64,000 nt of DNA, from positions 3,169,501 to 3,233,500 of the forward strand of contig JAUCBN010000055.1 of NCBI GenBank assembly GCA_035048815.1, read 5' to 3'. Positions 36,982 through 48,914 of this stretch are shown piece after piece (positions within the stretch are counted from its first letter, which is position 1; every line of letters starts with the position of its first letter). The DNA is from Abelmoschus esculentus (lineage: Eukaryota; Streptophyta; Magnoliopsida; Malvales; Malvaceae). The translations under genes were made by a program, and so were the position numbers. The notes beneath the pieces are model-generated. The model was given only the letters and a program-made list of their open reading frames with translations. It was not told the origin of the DNA and searched no databases.

Positions 36982-37724
36982 CCTCCCATAAAAATTCTTT
37001 GATCAAGACAATTTTCATAACTTGAACTTGGGAGAAGTCTATAGTCGAATTTTTCGACATAAAAAAATATTGCTTCCAAGCAAATATAAACTTTATAATA
37101 TTCATACTATTAAATAGTAATTGATCAATCGATATATATTCACTATATACAAAGAATAAAAATTTAATCCTCATACGCGACGTTGTTAAACCAGTCCACA
37201 AGGTCCTTTAAAAAGAACCTCCTTTGAGACCAGTAGCCTCGCAGAACGGGATGTCTAGCCAATATACTTGGATTAAACCAACATAACAAAAAAACATATT
37301 AATTAATTAAAGGTTTAATATTTGTTCTAATATCATATAATACTTAAAAATATATTTAAAATCAAAAACTTTCACCATCAAAATAAATAAAGATAAAAAG
37401 ATCTCAAATTAAATAAATAAAACATACCGAACTTTCTACTAATTTGAATATATGAAAAGTTTAATCACCAATATTTTGTTAAAGTCTTTTTCGGGAATTG
37501 TCGACAAGCACCACGTGAATTGAGTCACTTTATCGCTACACAAACACTAAACAACCAAAGATTTTTAATAAATTAAAAATCAAATCAAAGATCAAGAGAG
37601 AAAAATAATCGATAATTAAAATATAATTGAGGGAGAAGAACTTATCTTTGATTTATGCCATGAACAAATTCTTTTCAATAACTCCTTCAAGATTTGAACG
37701 ACAAACACCTCCGTTGGTTAGAGT

Positions 37725-37738
37725 CTCGTGCTGATAAC
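37725..37738 (-). other. Primer-binding site of the copia element
   Basis: On the minus strand, GTTATCAGCACGAG follows the 5' LTR directly. TATCAGCACGAG-type sites occur in other plant copia elements and are thought to be primed by a fragment of initiator tRNA-Met. The assignment rests on position and remembered pattern. Confidence 0.65.
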
Positions 37739-37739
37739 G

Positions 37740-37975
37740 TGTTGTGAATAAAGTAAAGAACAAGAATAAAATAAGAGAATAAAGATGAGAGACAAAAGAG
37801 AGAGATTTTATTATATTCTCAAAATAGGGTTGTATATAATGTTTTGTCCAAAAGTCTATATTTATAGGCATAAGATGAAAACCCTAATTCCAATGGGTAT
37901 TAAACTCTAATAATAAGCCCATTAAACTTTAACTTAATATATGGATATCCACCATGAATAAATATATTCATAACA
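37740..37975 (-). repeat. 5' LTR of the copia element
   Basis: This is the right-hand direct copy of the LTR, 236 bp, nearly identical to 32372-32608. Confidence 0.93.
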
Positions 37976-37980
37976 TTAAT

Positions 37981-38443
37981 ATATTTTTAATCAGTATCAT
38001 ATATCATCTCTTGAGAATCTAGATAAAAATTATATACTTTAAATAAATATTTTAATAAAATTATATTTTAAATATTAAATTTGATAAATATATTTTTAAA
38101 TATTTATTCTTATCAAATAATAATTTAAATACTTAAATAAAAAGTTAATATACGTTAAGTGCTTATGTAAGATAAGTCTTAAATAATTAGTTAAATAATA
38201 ATTTGAGTTGTACAATATTAATGTTAATTGAGTAACCTCATCATTGGCTTAAAAAGATTGGGCCCGGTGGAGAGAATAACAGCTGCTAACGACATCGTTT
38301 ATGTTTCACAACACTACTGCTATATTCTTAAAAATAATGCACAGTGTATTATGAGTAAGTCTCCTTACGTATTTATGAGATTAATTATTAATATATATAT
38401 TTTATTTTTATGTAATATTTTTTAAGTCATCTTCACTTAAAAC
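37981..38443. other. AT-rich intergenic DNA
   Basis: The 65-codon open frame at 38228 shows no recognisable domain. I see nothing else. Confidence 0.45.
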
Positions 38444-38671
38444 TAATGGCGGATTCAGAAATATTTATGAGTGTGGGCACAAATCAAAATATACTTTAGG
38501 GTCGACACAGGTCATAAAATTTAAAAATTTCAGGTGGGCACAACCATAAAAATTTTAAAAATTTCAGGACTAATTCATAAAATTTTTAAAAATCAAAGCC
38601 AAATATATGAATTTTAAAAAATTCAGGGTGGACACGGACCAACCCTCTTCCTAACGTGGATCTGCCGGTGC
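38444..38671. repeat. Dispersed repeat, copy 2 (related to 9314-9497)
   Basis: The ends are weakly inverted: TAATGGCGGATTCAG against GTGGATCTGCCGGTG. Internally GTGGGCACA...AAAATTTAAAAATTTCAGG motifs repeat. It is probably a degenerate MITE. A fragment of the 24667-type MITE (right half, ATGACGT...ATAATATAATTTCTT) follows at about 38750-38818. Confidence 0.45.
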
Positions 38672-39113
38672 TTAAAACTGTTTTTAAAATGAATTAAGAG
38701 TAAATATGAATAAAGATTCATTTAAAAAAAATATAATAAAAAATAATAAGATGAATGACTTTTAGTGGTTGGTACTATAGATGACGTAACGAAACTTACA
38801 CATAATATAATTTCTTTATCTCTTGACACCCAAATTTTTAAAAAATTATTTTTCTACATAATTTACATAAAAAATGCTACTATATATAAATACTATATCT
38901 TTTATAAATAAAATAACTCTCTTTTATAAATAATTAATAATTAATAATTATCTAATAAACTATAGTATTATATAAAATTTTGACTCCGTCCCGGATTATA
39001 TTCATTGTTCATTACTATACACCGTCATTAACCCTTTGTTTCATCACAACTTATCTGTTTTCCAAAAATATCTCCACTCAAATATTTTTTGTGTTATAAA
39101 AATGGATGAGTCT

Positions 39114-39331
39114 ACAACGGGCGTCGAACACCGCTTAATATTATTAAATTAATTTATAAAGAATAAAAATCTAAAGTACTAATCATATAATTATTAATAA
39201 TATATTGAGTTTATCACATTTTTAATAATTACATACTGAGTCCTTGAGATTTTAAATTTTTATTAATTAATTTAATAGTGTTTAACAATGTTCAACATTA
39301 ATAGTGTTTAGCGATGTTCGACGCCCGTCGT
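39114..39331. repeat. MITE with CGGGCGTCGAACA termini
   Basis: The left end ACAACGGGCGTCGAACACCG and right end GATGTTCGACGCCCGTCGT are inverted repeats that continue into TTAATATTATTAAATTAAT-type sequence. Related fragments occur near 11790 and 15612. The target duplication is not clear. Confidence 0.72.
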
Positions 39332-40427
39332 AAAATTTTCTTATAAAAATTCACTTTTTTTTTTTTAATTTCAATCTGTGTCATAATTTCTGAAGCGACT
39401 ACGCCCTGGCACAAGATGTCCAAAAATAGTCCCTGTTGGAGTCTCTCATGTTTTGTGGTTTGTCCATTATCTCAATCATCAAGGACTTATTATATCTTCT
39501 CAAAGATATAATTAGGAGAGAGAGAAAAATAAAATTAAGCTTTGAAAAATTATATTTTTCAACCAATTTACATATCTTTAACTTATCTTTTAAACTTTTC
39601 TTTCAATTTTGAGTGATTTATTGTTACTTATATAAGGATAAAAAATATCTCATGTCTCATCTTTTCATTTTCATGCCCTACCGATAGGGACAAAGTCAGA
39701 ATTTGAGATTAAAAAAAATAAAATATAAATATTTAAAAATATTTTTTTTGATAAATTTTAATTTTAAATATTTAGAGTGGAGAGAGTCTAAGGAAATAGA
39801 GTATTTTAAATTAGTCTAGAATCCTTGGGCACATGACCTAATGGGTTAAGTATTTTTTATTTTGGATAGAAAATTTGAAGATTATAATTTGATAGTTAAA
39901 ATTTTATTTTTTAATTATTTTTAATGAGTTCTAATAAGTGTTAAGTTATAATTCATTGTCTATTAAGCAAAAATTTATAGCGTCCAACACTAAATAATTA
40001 AAATTTAAACCTTAAACTTTTAAATTTTAAATCTTAAACCATAAACCCTAAATCCTAAAAAATTCTATATAAGTTTCTAAACCCTAATTCTAAACCTATT
40101 TTTAATACGAGGCATAAAAAAGACACCAAAAAGGGAAGATGATTTCTATTCTTGTCTATTTATGCATAAAATTAGGACAAAACTCCTCTATCCCTTTTCT
40201 GTACCTAGCGCTAAAAATATTAAATTCTAAATCATAACCTTAAATTCTAAATATTAAACCTTATACCCTAAAAAATATAATATACCTATAATTTTCTAAA
40301 TATCACTTTAAACATTAACTTAAAACCTAAATTTTTGTGTAGGGCATAAAAAAGAATATCGAAGAGCATTGAGAACCATAGAAAATTTCTACTCTAAAAA
40401 AAATAGGAGTGGCATTAAGGTAAAAAG
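39332..40427. other. Intergenic DNA
   Basis: No gene recognised. A patch at 39390-39480 is less AT-rich but has no coding frame. AAACCCTAAA-like motifs occur around 40030-40100. Confidence 0.45.
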
Positions 40428-40675
40428 GAGAAATTATATCATGGGTCTGATTTACCACATCAACCATTATCCCATCCAATTATAACCACCCATCTCAGCA
40501 CTATCTTTCAACTCATTTTTTCCAACCAATGAATCTTTACTTATCTTTTTCATATCATTTTAAAAATATAATTTCTGAAAATTATATTAATGACAGGGTT
40601 GATTAGTGGTGGAATTAGTGATTTTCATAAGTTAAGGACCACAGCTGACGTGATGAGCCAAACCTATAATCTCTC
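40428..40675. repeat. MITE of the GAGAAATTATATCATGGG family
   Basis: The left end GAGAAATTATATCATGGGTC matches the 24667 element. The right end (GACGTGATGAGCC...ATAATCTCTC) is its degraded inverse. Flanks GTAAAAAGG (40420-40428) and GTTAAAAGG (40677-40685) differ at one position and may be a 9-bp target duplication. The small open frame inside is not a gene. Confidence 0.65.
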
Positions 40676-40689
40676 AGTTAAAAGGCATC

Positions 40690-41724
40690 ATTGTGGGAGG
40701 TTTTCATCTAGAAAACAAGTGAAGAACAAAAATATAAGAGTTAAAAAACCCAAGTTTGATATGAAACAAAATAAACAAAAATCCAACATCCAATGTCATT
40801 TTATACTATCAAGTGGACAACTTAATAACATGCAAGTCCCACTCAAATATAAAGCTAATTTATGAACAGAACTTACTAGATCTTGCATTTTATACTTGGA
40901 TACAAGTGTTGCTGTAAACTGTTGGTGGAAAGCTGCATTTCATTTTTATAACTTAGATGAGTGGATCAAAAATCATTAGGAGAACTGGCGAGACAGTGCA
41001 GAGATTACTACAGATATGTAAAACAAAACAAAAAGCTTGAGATAAAAAGTTTTATTACCAAACTTTGCTAGGTAATAGATTATAATATTCAATCCCTGGG
41101 GCACTTGCAGGGTTGCTCTTTTAAAAGTCTGCTTGCTTAAGAAACATGGTGCTCTGTCAAACTCAAAATATGCTTCAACAGAGATGTTATTGGTCATCTA
41201 GCCAGTTTGATTGTTTAACCTAATCACTTAATTATCTTCTGTTCTTATTTTATTCTAATCAACTTATGATTGATTTACCAGCACTGACACAAATTCAAAG
41301 ATAAGGTTCATGATGATTCTTTTTTAGCCATGATTTTGTCTTACTTGAATTACTCTTTCCACTGAATAGCTAGCTGCTAAGGCTAGCTACCTAATTGATC
41401 ATCACCATGGACGGACCAAGATTATAATCACCCTTAAACCCTCTTTTCTGTTATTATATTTTAATATCTTGTGGAGTTTCATGTCCTAAAGGTAGTCCAA
41501 CCATGGCACTAGTAAATTTGAGCTTGTCTTTAGCTTCCCTAAGGCATACATACCTATGACCTAGATAGACTTATATAAAATTTCATTGTCTTTTCCTGGA
41601 GAATAAGCCCACCATTAAGATTTGAATGGACAAAACTGTTGTGCTCATATAGGAATAGCAACAAGAAATAGCAAAAGTTGTGTTGTACATTGGCAGACAA
41701 GATGTGGTTTTTATCTGCACGGGT
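40690..41724. other. Intergenic DNA
   Basis: The sequence is less AT-rich than its surroundings but shows no supported coding region. The last part is probably the 3' UTR of the minus-strand S1-type gene. Confidence 0.4.
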
Positions 41725-42153
41725 TCAATACCAGGAAAAGTCTTTCTTCCAGTTGACTTCATCACTGCTGAAGTAGAACCCATCCTCTTTAACCAGCCAA
41801 GAACATTTGTTGAAAGGAGCACACCTTTGGCTGTCTCTGGGAACCTTAAACGCATCGAAACTCCTCCTCTTGGCATCCCATTTCAAGGTACATAAGTAAT
41901 GAGTATTGCCCCATATATTGGTCTTGAGACGCCATCCGTAGTCGTCACCTTCCTGGAGGGCACGGCCACCCATGTCCCCATCCTGCTGTGATATGCACCA
42001 GATCACTAAAGGCAGCGATGAGTTGTTGGAGAAGCCATTGATCACACGAACCTCGAACTCCATGCCGAAAAAGTGAACCGGTTGATACACGGACATGAAC
42101 ACCACAACCAAAGCAACAGAAAACATCAGCAGAAAACGTGTGGAAATCCTCAT
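41725..42153 (-). CDS. S1/SPH-type self-incompatibility protein homologue
   Basis: Small secreted protein of the plant self-incompatibility S1 family, whose poppy founder is the stigma S determinant. Most homologues in other plants have unknown roles. It is intronless and 142 residues long from my chosen start. I chose the ATG at 42153 because it opens directly on a signal peptide (RFLLMFSVALVVVF). The frame extends 29 residues further upstream to 42240, but that part is basic and unlike a secretion signal. The mature domain shows the family landmarks: FEVRVINGFSNNSSLPLVIWC, DDYGWRLKTNIWGNTHYLC, RC..F.KCSW and FYFSSDEVNWKKDFSWY. All four conserved cysteines are present, and NNSS is a possible N-glycosylation site. 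No partner gene is nearby. Confidence 0.9.
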   Translation of the reverse strand: MRISTRFLLMFSVALVVVFMSVYQPVHFFGMEFEVRVINGFSNNSSLPLVIWCISQQDGDMGGRALQEGDDYGWRLKTNIWGNTHYLCTLKWDAKRRSFDAFKVPRDSQRCAPFNKCSWLVKEDGFYFSSDEVNWKKDFSWY

Positions 42154-42329
42154 GTTAGCCAAATAATGATGCTGAACCTTCTTCTTCAACGACAGCCACC
42201 TCAATTCTAAAGCAATAAGAGGTTTCATTGGAATCCTCATTAATATTAGAATGCTTATATGGAAACGTTTTCTCTCTTAACCAACTTACTTACCATCCTA
42301 AGATGGCCTTTCTATGGCAAGTCCTACAG

Positions 42330-42337
42330 ATATATAA
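42330..42337 (-). promoter_or_regulatory. Possible TATA box of the S1-type gene
   Basis: TTATATAT on the minus strand lies about 180 bases before the chosen start codon. In AT-rich DNA this is weak evidence. Confidence 0.35.
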
Positions 42338-42517
42338 GATATGCCCGCACATAATTTGGCAACCTTGGATTTAGTGCCTTTATTATAACCTTGTTTACCA
42401 CCATTCCATTCTATAATCTTTTCCATTATTTACAAAAATATAGATTTTAAAATATCTCTATCAAAATCGAACTTAAATGTTAAATATAATTGGATAAAAG
42501 GTTGGATCAAAATCGCG

Positions 42518-42690
42518 AGAAATTATTACATGATTTCAGCTCACCGTGTCATCTATAGTTTTATCTAATGAGATTCATACATTTAATGATATGTAAGAAA
42601 GAAGTGAAGATTCACATTAAAAAATAAGATAAAAATTATCATTGTATGAGACGATGGATCACATGGTGAGTCGTGTTCATCTAATAAATT
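42518..42690. repeat. Degenerate MITE-like inverted repeat
   Basis: The left part (GAGAAATTATTACATGATTT, then CTCACCGTGTCATC) is partly inverse to the right part (GATCACATGGTGAGTCGTG). It is related in plan to the 24667-type family but diverged. Confidence 0.4.
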
Positions 42691-42836
42691 TTTCTTAACC
42701 GTTTTTTTTATTCCTATTCTTCTTAGTTTTTTCTTCTTTTTAAGTCGACGACAACGACATTGACCTTGTATTTGATTATCGTTTGTCGTCAGTGATATAT
42801 TTTTTTTCATTTTTCTTAGTTCTCAACAAAAATCAT

Positions 42837-44991
42837 TGTAACACTCTTGACAAAGATACCACATTTGAGTCTCAAACCGAAACCATAATCATCAACTTTC
42901 AACTTAGTTTAGCCCAAATTACATTCATTTCATAAAATCCATTAAGTTCAAATATTTTAAAGTAGATAAACAATTAAAAACGTTACAAAGCTTTGTTTAA
43001 AAATACATAATTAAAGCATTCAAATCATGATTTAAAATCTAAAATAAGAGTTACAATACAACATAAAATCCTACAAAAACATAACCCAAGTAATCTAAGT
43101 GTTGTATTCGGAAAACAAGTTGATGCTAAAGTCTTACACCGATGATGCTCTAATAATGTATGTCAACCTACTAACCTACAACCCCCACAATCCCGAACGT
43201 TGAGCTAACGAAACTCAATGGATACACTTTTACTCAATCATGCTTTATGCAAATCATAAATTAGAGCATGCAGTTAGAGATGATCTCTTGGTAATATAAA
43301 AACATATAACGCTACCTCTAACTGCCTAAACACATAGATAACAACAAAGGATGCAATAATCTCACACAGTACATATGCATTATTCCATAAACCTTGGAGT
43401 GAAACCCGGAGTCACACAACTTTAGGAACGTACACTTGTACTCAGAATCTCTAAGCGAGCATCAGATAAGACCTCATGTCATACAACTTCGAGAAAGTAC
43501 ATATGGAATCTCATCACATGGTGTTGAAATATGCTCTTTAGATTCAGATTTCATCAACCAATGGTGACTCACATAACCAAGGACCCTTATGTAGCACACA
43601 ACATTTATTTGATTCGCTAAGGATACCTATAACTATTATTAAAAATAAATCATCCAAGGTCTTACTAAGTATTTACACATTATGCTCATATATGAAGTTT
43701 AAATTTCGGTTTTTTAGTTTTATAATTTGTTTTACCATATTAAAAGTCTATTGGTCCATAGCCCTTGAATTATAAGCTTTTAAATTCAAAACATAAATTT
43801 TGGGCAAATTGTATACTAAATACAAATACTGGCCCTCACGTATCGATACGGTATCTCCTTGAGTATCGATACACTCATTCATGATGATACAAAATAAACT
43901 CATTATAATTTCACAAAGCTTGGGTATATCGATACAGGTCAACACATACCAATACCTCCTCACCAAGTGTACTGGTATAAGTGAGACATTGTACCAATAC
44001 CCCCTATATAGCTCATCCAATGAAACAATGTTCTTAAAACATAAAACATTGTGGTATTAGTATTGTTTTCCTTGTACTGATGCCTGAAGCCCAAAATAAT
44101 TTTTTAGGCTTGAAAAATCACCTCATAAACCTCAACTTTCAACCATTATCCCTCAAACTCAATTATACATATTATAGAATTTTTTGGGTGGTCTATTATT
44201 ATTTTTAAGCCATATTAACACCAATATTAGAAGTAGACATTAAAAAGGTATCAAGCAACCAAGCAATCAAAATATCAACCAAGAAATAAAACAATTAAAT
44301 TATAAATTTTAGGAACACAATAAAAATTAGTATTATATTAACCTTGATCTTAAAGTTGGAAACAAAGCTCATAAGCTTAAAACTTCAAACCTTCTTACTC
44401 ACAATCTTTTTGAAAGATCCCTAATCATTTTCACTACACAAAAAAATTATAAAATCAAGTTACAATTTCGTAGGAATTTTATAGAAAACTATAACATTAA
44501 ATTAAGACTAGAAAATAAGGTCAAATCTTCTTACAATCTATTTACACCAAACCCCTAACAAAACTCATATTTTTCCTCCACTATCTTTGATGAAACTTAT
44601 CTTGAATGATCATTACAAGATGTTTAAACTTTCCTTGGTGAGAATTTTCATATTCACACATAAAATAATAAAGACTCAACCTTTCTTTTTGAGTTGGGAG
44701 ATGAGATATGAGAACGGGTAAAGGATGAAGACAATGAAACAATGAGACAATGATGATCTCACCACCCTAACTTTTATATAGGTAATTAAAGTTTTGTTCC
44801 ATCTCTTTAAATTGCGCAAGTTAACATATTATCCTTCTAACATCATCCTAACCTGTCCACCAACCAAATCCTAAAACCAAAAAATATATAGAAGCCCACC
44901 AAGGCTTTTAAAGGTCCAAACTCTCATCCCAAACATGAAGTCCACTCTTTGGTTAACCAGACCTTTAAATTTTAAAATCTGAGTCGTTACA
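42837..44991. repeat. Gypsy-type LTR-like sequence
   Basis: It begins TGTAACACTC and ends GAGTCGTTACA, the terminal pattern of many plant gypsy LTRs. From about 43800 to the end it is a diverged direct duplicate of 46130-47276. It contains GTATCGATAC-type palindromes (43835-43870 and 43925). No coding sequence is visible. Flanking 5-mers (ATCAT and ATACT) do not match, so the true termini remain uncertain. Confidence 0.5.
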
Positions 44992-45073
44992 ATACTTCAT
45001 TCTTAAAGAAAATTTCTTCTTCAAAATTTATCTGATGAAATTAAATACAAATACACAACCTCATATACTCTTT

Positions 45074-45419
45074 GACCTCCGATACTTTGTGTCGTCCGTA
45101 TTCTCCACCTTATTGTGGTGTATGTATTCGACCCTTCGTGTCGCTTGTATTCGTCACTTTATTGTGTCGTCTGTATTCGTCACTTTATTGTGGCGCTTAT
45201 ATTTGACACTTCATGTCGCATGTATTCACCACCTTATTGTGGTGTATGTATTCGACACTTCGTGTCACCCGTATTCGTCACTTTATTGTGACGTTTGTAT
45301 TCGACACTTTGTATCACATGTATTTATCAGCTTATTGTAGTGCCTATATTCAATACTTTATGTCGCCCGTATTCGTTATTTTATTATATTACTTGTAATT
45401 GACACTTCGTATCACTCGT
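45074..45419. repeat. Minisatellite of alternating hairpin units (23 and 26 bp)
   Basis: About 14 units start GTATTC and alternate between type A (about 23 bp, core GACACTTCGTGTC) and type B (about 26 bp, core like CGTCACTTTATTGTGACG), with one B-B doublet. Each core is an inverted repeat. It lies between the two diverged gypsy-like copies. The open frames through it are periodic artefacts. Confidence 0.88.
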
Positions 45420-46129
45420 GAAGGATAATACTTTATAGTATATGACTCATTATCTTATTTCTTTATCTCTGATCTGCCTTTTAAAGAAGTTCTTCTAATA
45501 ACATAAAAACAAGTTAGATGGAAGACAAACAAAGTTTTCACAATTGTTTAATCTCAAATATTCAAGACCAACAAGATTCTCAGTTGAGGATGATAATTCC
45601 TTCTGTATTAGATTCCTATGTTTTAGCTAGGGTAATTTCTTTTGTACCTAAGGTATCCCCTTAAAATGATATCCATGCCCTATGAGCTTAGGTTAATGCC
45701 AACTCTTGCCTCTATCAAAACTCTGTAATTATTTGAACACATGTTGTAGTAACCTTGTATTTGCTTGTTGCATAAAACATCATCTTGTAGTTTTGTATTA
45801 TTGAGCTTTTTTAAGTTCTCGTTGTTTTTACCATTATAGGTTAAAGAGGACTTATCATATTTTGACGATCGATATCACATATGTAGTCTCCTTGGTACCG
45901 TCTGTCAAGTGCAATATTTGTATAAATATTGGACATGTATGTTGAGTCTTATTTTTTTTGCTTGAGTTTATAGTATATTTCTTGAGTTTTTGTTTTGATG
46001 TATAAATATTTTTTTAAATATAGGTAAATTTTTCTTTTATATTATATATATAAGCAAAGATTTTCTGTGTGGATTTTTACTGTGGGTCGTTCTTGTGACA
46101 CTAATGTGATCTCTTAGATTTACGTAATA

Positions 46130-47276
46130 CATAAGCGGGTCTAACGGATTACATATCCCTTATGTATCAATGTGATACCCTTTGATTACTAATACACTCA
46201 TGCGTATCGATACAAAATAAGCCTACTAGAATTTCACAAAGCTTAGATGTATTGATCTAGGTTGACCCGTACTAATAACTCATTATCAAGTATATTGGTA
46301 CAAATAAGACATCATACCAATATCCCCTTTATAGCTTGTCTAATGAAATAATATTCTTAAATTCTAGAACACAAGAGTATCAATACTGTCTCCTTACGTA
46401 TCGATACGTGAAGCCTAAAATATCTTTCTAAGCTCAGGAAAAACTCACAACAATTAACCCCTAAATTGAATTCTACATCTTATAAAATTTTAAGATGATT
46501 TACTATTATTTTTAAGTAATATTAACACCAATAATAGAATTAATCATTAAAAAAATCTCAAGCATTTAAGCAACCAAAACATCAATCAAGCAACAAGAAA
46601 ATCATATTATGATTAATTTCTTAAAACACAGTTGATGTTATTAGTGTACTAATCTTGATCTTGAAAGCAGAACAAAGTTTCTAGGCCAAACTTTTCAAGC
46701 TTTTTTTCCTCAAACTTTTTAGAAGACCCCAACCTCTTTCATTAAACAAAGAGTTGAAAGTTGAGTTAGAACTTCATAGGGAGTTGATGTTACAATTATA
46801 ACATCTACCAAAGAATAAAAAACGAGGTTAAATCTTCTTATAAACTACTGACATTAAAATTCCAACAAAACTCTTATTTTTTATTCTTCACCATCTTTGA
46901 TGAAATATACCTTAAAATGTAGATCTTTGTAAGATGATTAAACTTCCCTTAATGAGAATTTCGATATTCACACTTAAAATGATAATGCTTTATCCTTTCT
47001 TTATGGGTGGGTAGCTGAAAGATAAAAATGGGTGAATTATGAAGATTAGGGAACAATGGTGACCTTACCATCCCAACTTTTCTATTGAAAATTAAATTTA
47101 CTTTCCCTATTCTAAATTGGACAATTTACTATATTACCCTTTTCATATTATCTTAACCCATCCTGTAATCGATGGTCTAAACCCAACAACTATATACAAG
47201 CTCATTAAGGTTTTCGAAAGCTCCCACTCTTTGATTAACTCGACCATCGAATTCTAAAATTTATGTCGTTATAATC
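46130..47276. repeat. Second diverged copy of the gypsy-type sequence
   Basis: It aligns in direct orientation with about 43800-44991. Shared stretches include AATTTCACAAAGCTT, AAATCTTCTTA...AACTAC/AATCTA, CATCTTTGATGAAA and the end AAATTTATGTCGTTATAATC. Divergence is considerable, so this is an old remnant, perhaps a truncated partner LTR of a non-autonomous element with 45.0-46.1 kb as its interior. Confidence 0.6.
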
Positions 47277-47970
47277 ATCTTTATCTTGAATTTTTCCTTT
47301 TTCACATATTTTGTAGTGTTTGTTTTATATGTGTTTGTGGCATAGTTCTCAATAATTCTTTTATGATAGTTTATCGATATAATCAAAACTATTAGCATAT
47401 CATATCTGTAAAAAATCATATGTCCATCACATTTCCTACAGCACTACATAAGCATCTAGTTGAATAGAGATAAGAGATTTTGATTATGTTTGATGGGTTT
47501 CTAAGGAAATTGAAAGACTATGTTTAAGAAAATTTTGTTTTTTATGTCCTTTGAATTTTCATGTATAAATTTTTTTTCAATATATAGTCTTCAAGTTTAT
47601 CTTATGTTTGAGTGTTTTTCGTCGTAATATATATATAATTGTATAATTTAAATTGAATTTTGTGAGATTGATTTTTTATTTATTATCTAAAAATACTTAT
47701 TTTATATATGTATATATGTGATGTAATTAATTTAAGATGAATATTTATTTTAATATTATAAAAAATGAAATTCAGTTCAATATAAATAAAAAATAATTAT
47801 AAAATTATATATAATAATATATTATTAAAGCCAAAATTGGAATCAAAGCATGCTCAAGTTGAATCAACTTATCTTTTTTGTTTCCCTTATCCATCCTGCT
47901 CGCCATATGTTTTTACACCAACACTGCTCTGAAGACCAAGAGCCAGTTGCGGGTTGTCGCATCAGCGCTT
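47277..47970. other. Intergenic DNA
   Basis: I see no gene. The last 100 bases are less AT-rich but show no coding frame. Confidence 0.45.
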
Positions 47971-48178
47971 TAAAAAGTTATTAGGTGAACCTTGTTTATT
48001 ACGTCATCTATAGTTCTCAGTAATCAGGGTCGTTGATTATAATTTTTTTTAAGTAAATCATTATCTCTTTCCTACATATATTTAATGGGTATTATTAGGT
48101 AGATATTTAAAGATCAACGATCCAAATTACTTAGACAAATGATGACGTGATGAACAAAATTCACCTAATAATCTCTCC
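47971..48178. repeat. MITE with long TIRs ending CACCTAATAATCTCT
   Basis: The left arm AGTTATTAGGTGAACCTTG...ACGTCATC...GGGTCGTTGAT is the inverse of the right arm ATCAACGATCC...GATGACGTGATGAAC...TTCACCTAATAATCTCT. The TIRs are about 70 bp. Related to 9690-9861. Confidence 0.75.
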
Positions 48179-48654
48179 TATACGGACACAATACAGTACA
48201 AAGATGATTAGTTGTCTAGATTTTCTTGTATTGCACTGTCTCCGGAAACTTAGCAATCTTCCACTTGGTATGTGGTGTCATTATTTGTCCATTATATATC
48301 TTAATGATTTTAAGATGAGACAGAGTGAAATGAGGTTACACAAAAATATTTATAAAAATAATAGAATTTTGATATCGATTATTATGTACATATAATAATA
48401 TTTATAAAATTTATAAATATTTTTGTATAGATCGAATTTTATTATTTTTATAAGTATTTTTATATGTATATAAAAATATATCGAAATTCTTACCATATAA
48501 ATATTTTTGTATAACCTTATTTTAAGTGCCTCGTATTAAATTTTTCCTTGTACACCTTATTTGAACTGATTTATTTTCTGCCATTTGTTCTACGTACGTA
48601 TCTAATTTAGCACAAGAAAATAGAAAATTCTAGAAAATCATCCCTAAATACTAC

Positions 48655-48914
48655 TTGATTTGTTTGAATTTAGAAGGAACGGGTGAGAAACCAAGGTATT
48701 TGTTGAAGCCGACTAACCAATCACCTTCATGGTTTCGTATGAGACCACCGGTCGATCACAAGGAGGAGTTCCGGTTGATTGCACCACAAGTATTTTGGGT
48801 GACCCAGTCCCAGGCTCAAGGATTGGACTTCCATTGGATAAGTTCAGGAAGAGGGGAATCGATGTGGTTTTTTTTTACGAAGTCGATTTTACTGATCTAA
48901 GGAAATTAACTTAA
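48655..48914 (+). pseudogene. Coding-like fragment, unidentified
   Basis: This stretch is clearly less AT-rich than its surroundings and open in two frames. The frame starting at 48729 reads as a plausible protein piece (LPLDKFRKRGIDVVFFYEVD) ending at TAA 48912. I recognise no family. The start is not supported by a promoter or signal. It could be a captured or relic exon connected with the decayed coding sequence at 49300-49745. Confidence 0.35.

Larger units (their letters stand above)
32372..37975 (-). mobile_element. Complete but decayed copia-type LTR retrotransposon
   Basis: LTRs of 237 and 236 bp at 32372-32608 and 37740-37975 are flanked by the 5-bp duplication TTAAT (32367-32371 and 37976-37980). 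They begin and end TGTT...AACA. The element is in minus orientation: the primer-binding-like sequence (TTATCAGCACGAG) lies next to the right LTR and the purine tract (CCAAGGGGGAG) next to the left one. On the minus strand the interior still shows the integrase HH motif (WHDRLDHPGS, about 35200), integrase core (FLERIQGDIYGP, about 35040) and reverse-transcriptase start (about 34000), broken by many stops and frameshifts. It cannot encode its own proteins. The LTRs differ by two substitutions and one single-base indel. Confidence 0.93.

Noticed and set aside
36731..37201. Minus-strand frame with repeated MMIIPCDYWIYDI
   Set aside because: The repeat peptide comes from the tandem repeat inside a decayed retroelement, not from a conserved gene.
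42154..42240. N-terminal extension of the S1-type protein
   Set aside because: It would place 29 basic residues before a clear signal peptide; S1 proteins begin with the signal.
45035..45398. Open frames giving repeated cysteine- and histidine-containing peptides
   Set aside because: They follow the period of the minisatellite. Similar frames exist in more than one phase, as expected from a repeat without stops.
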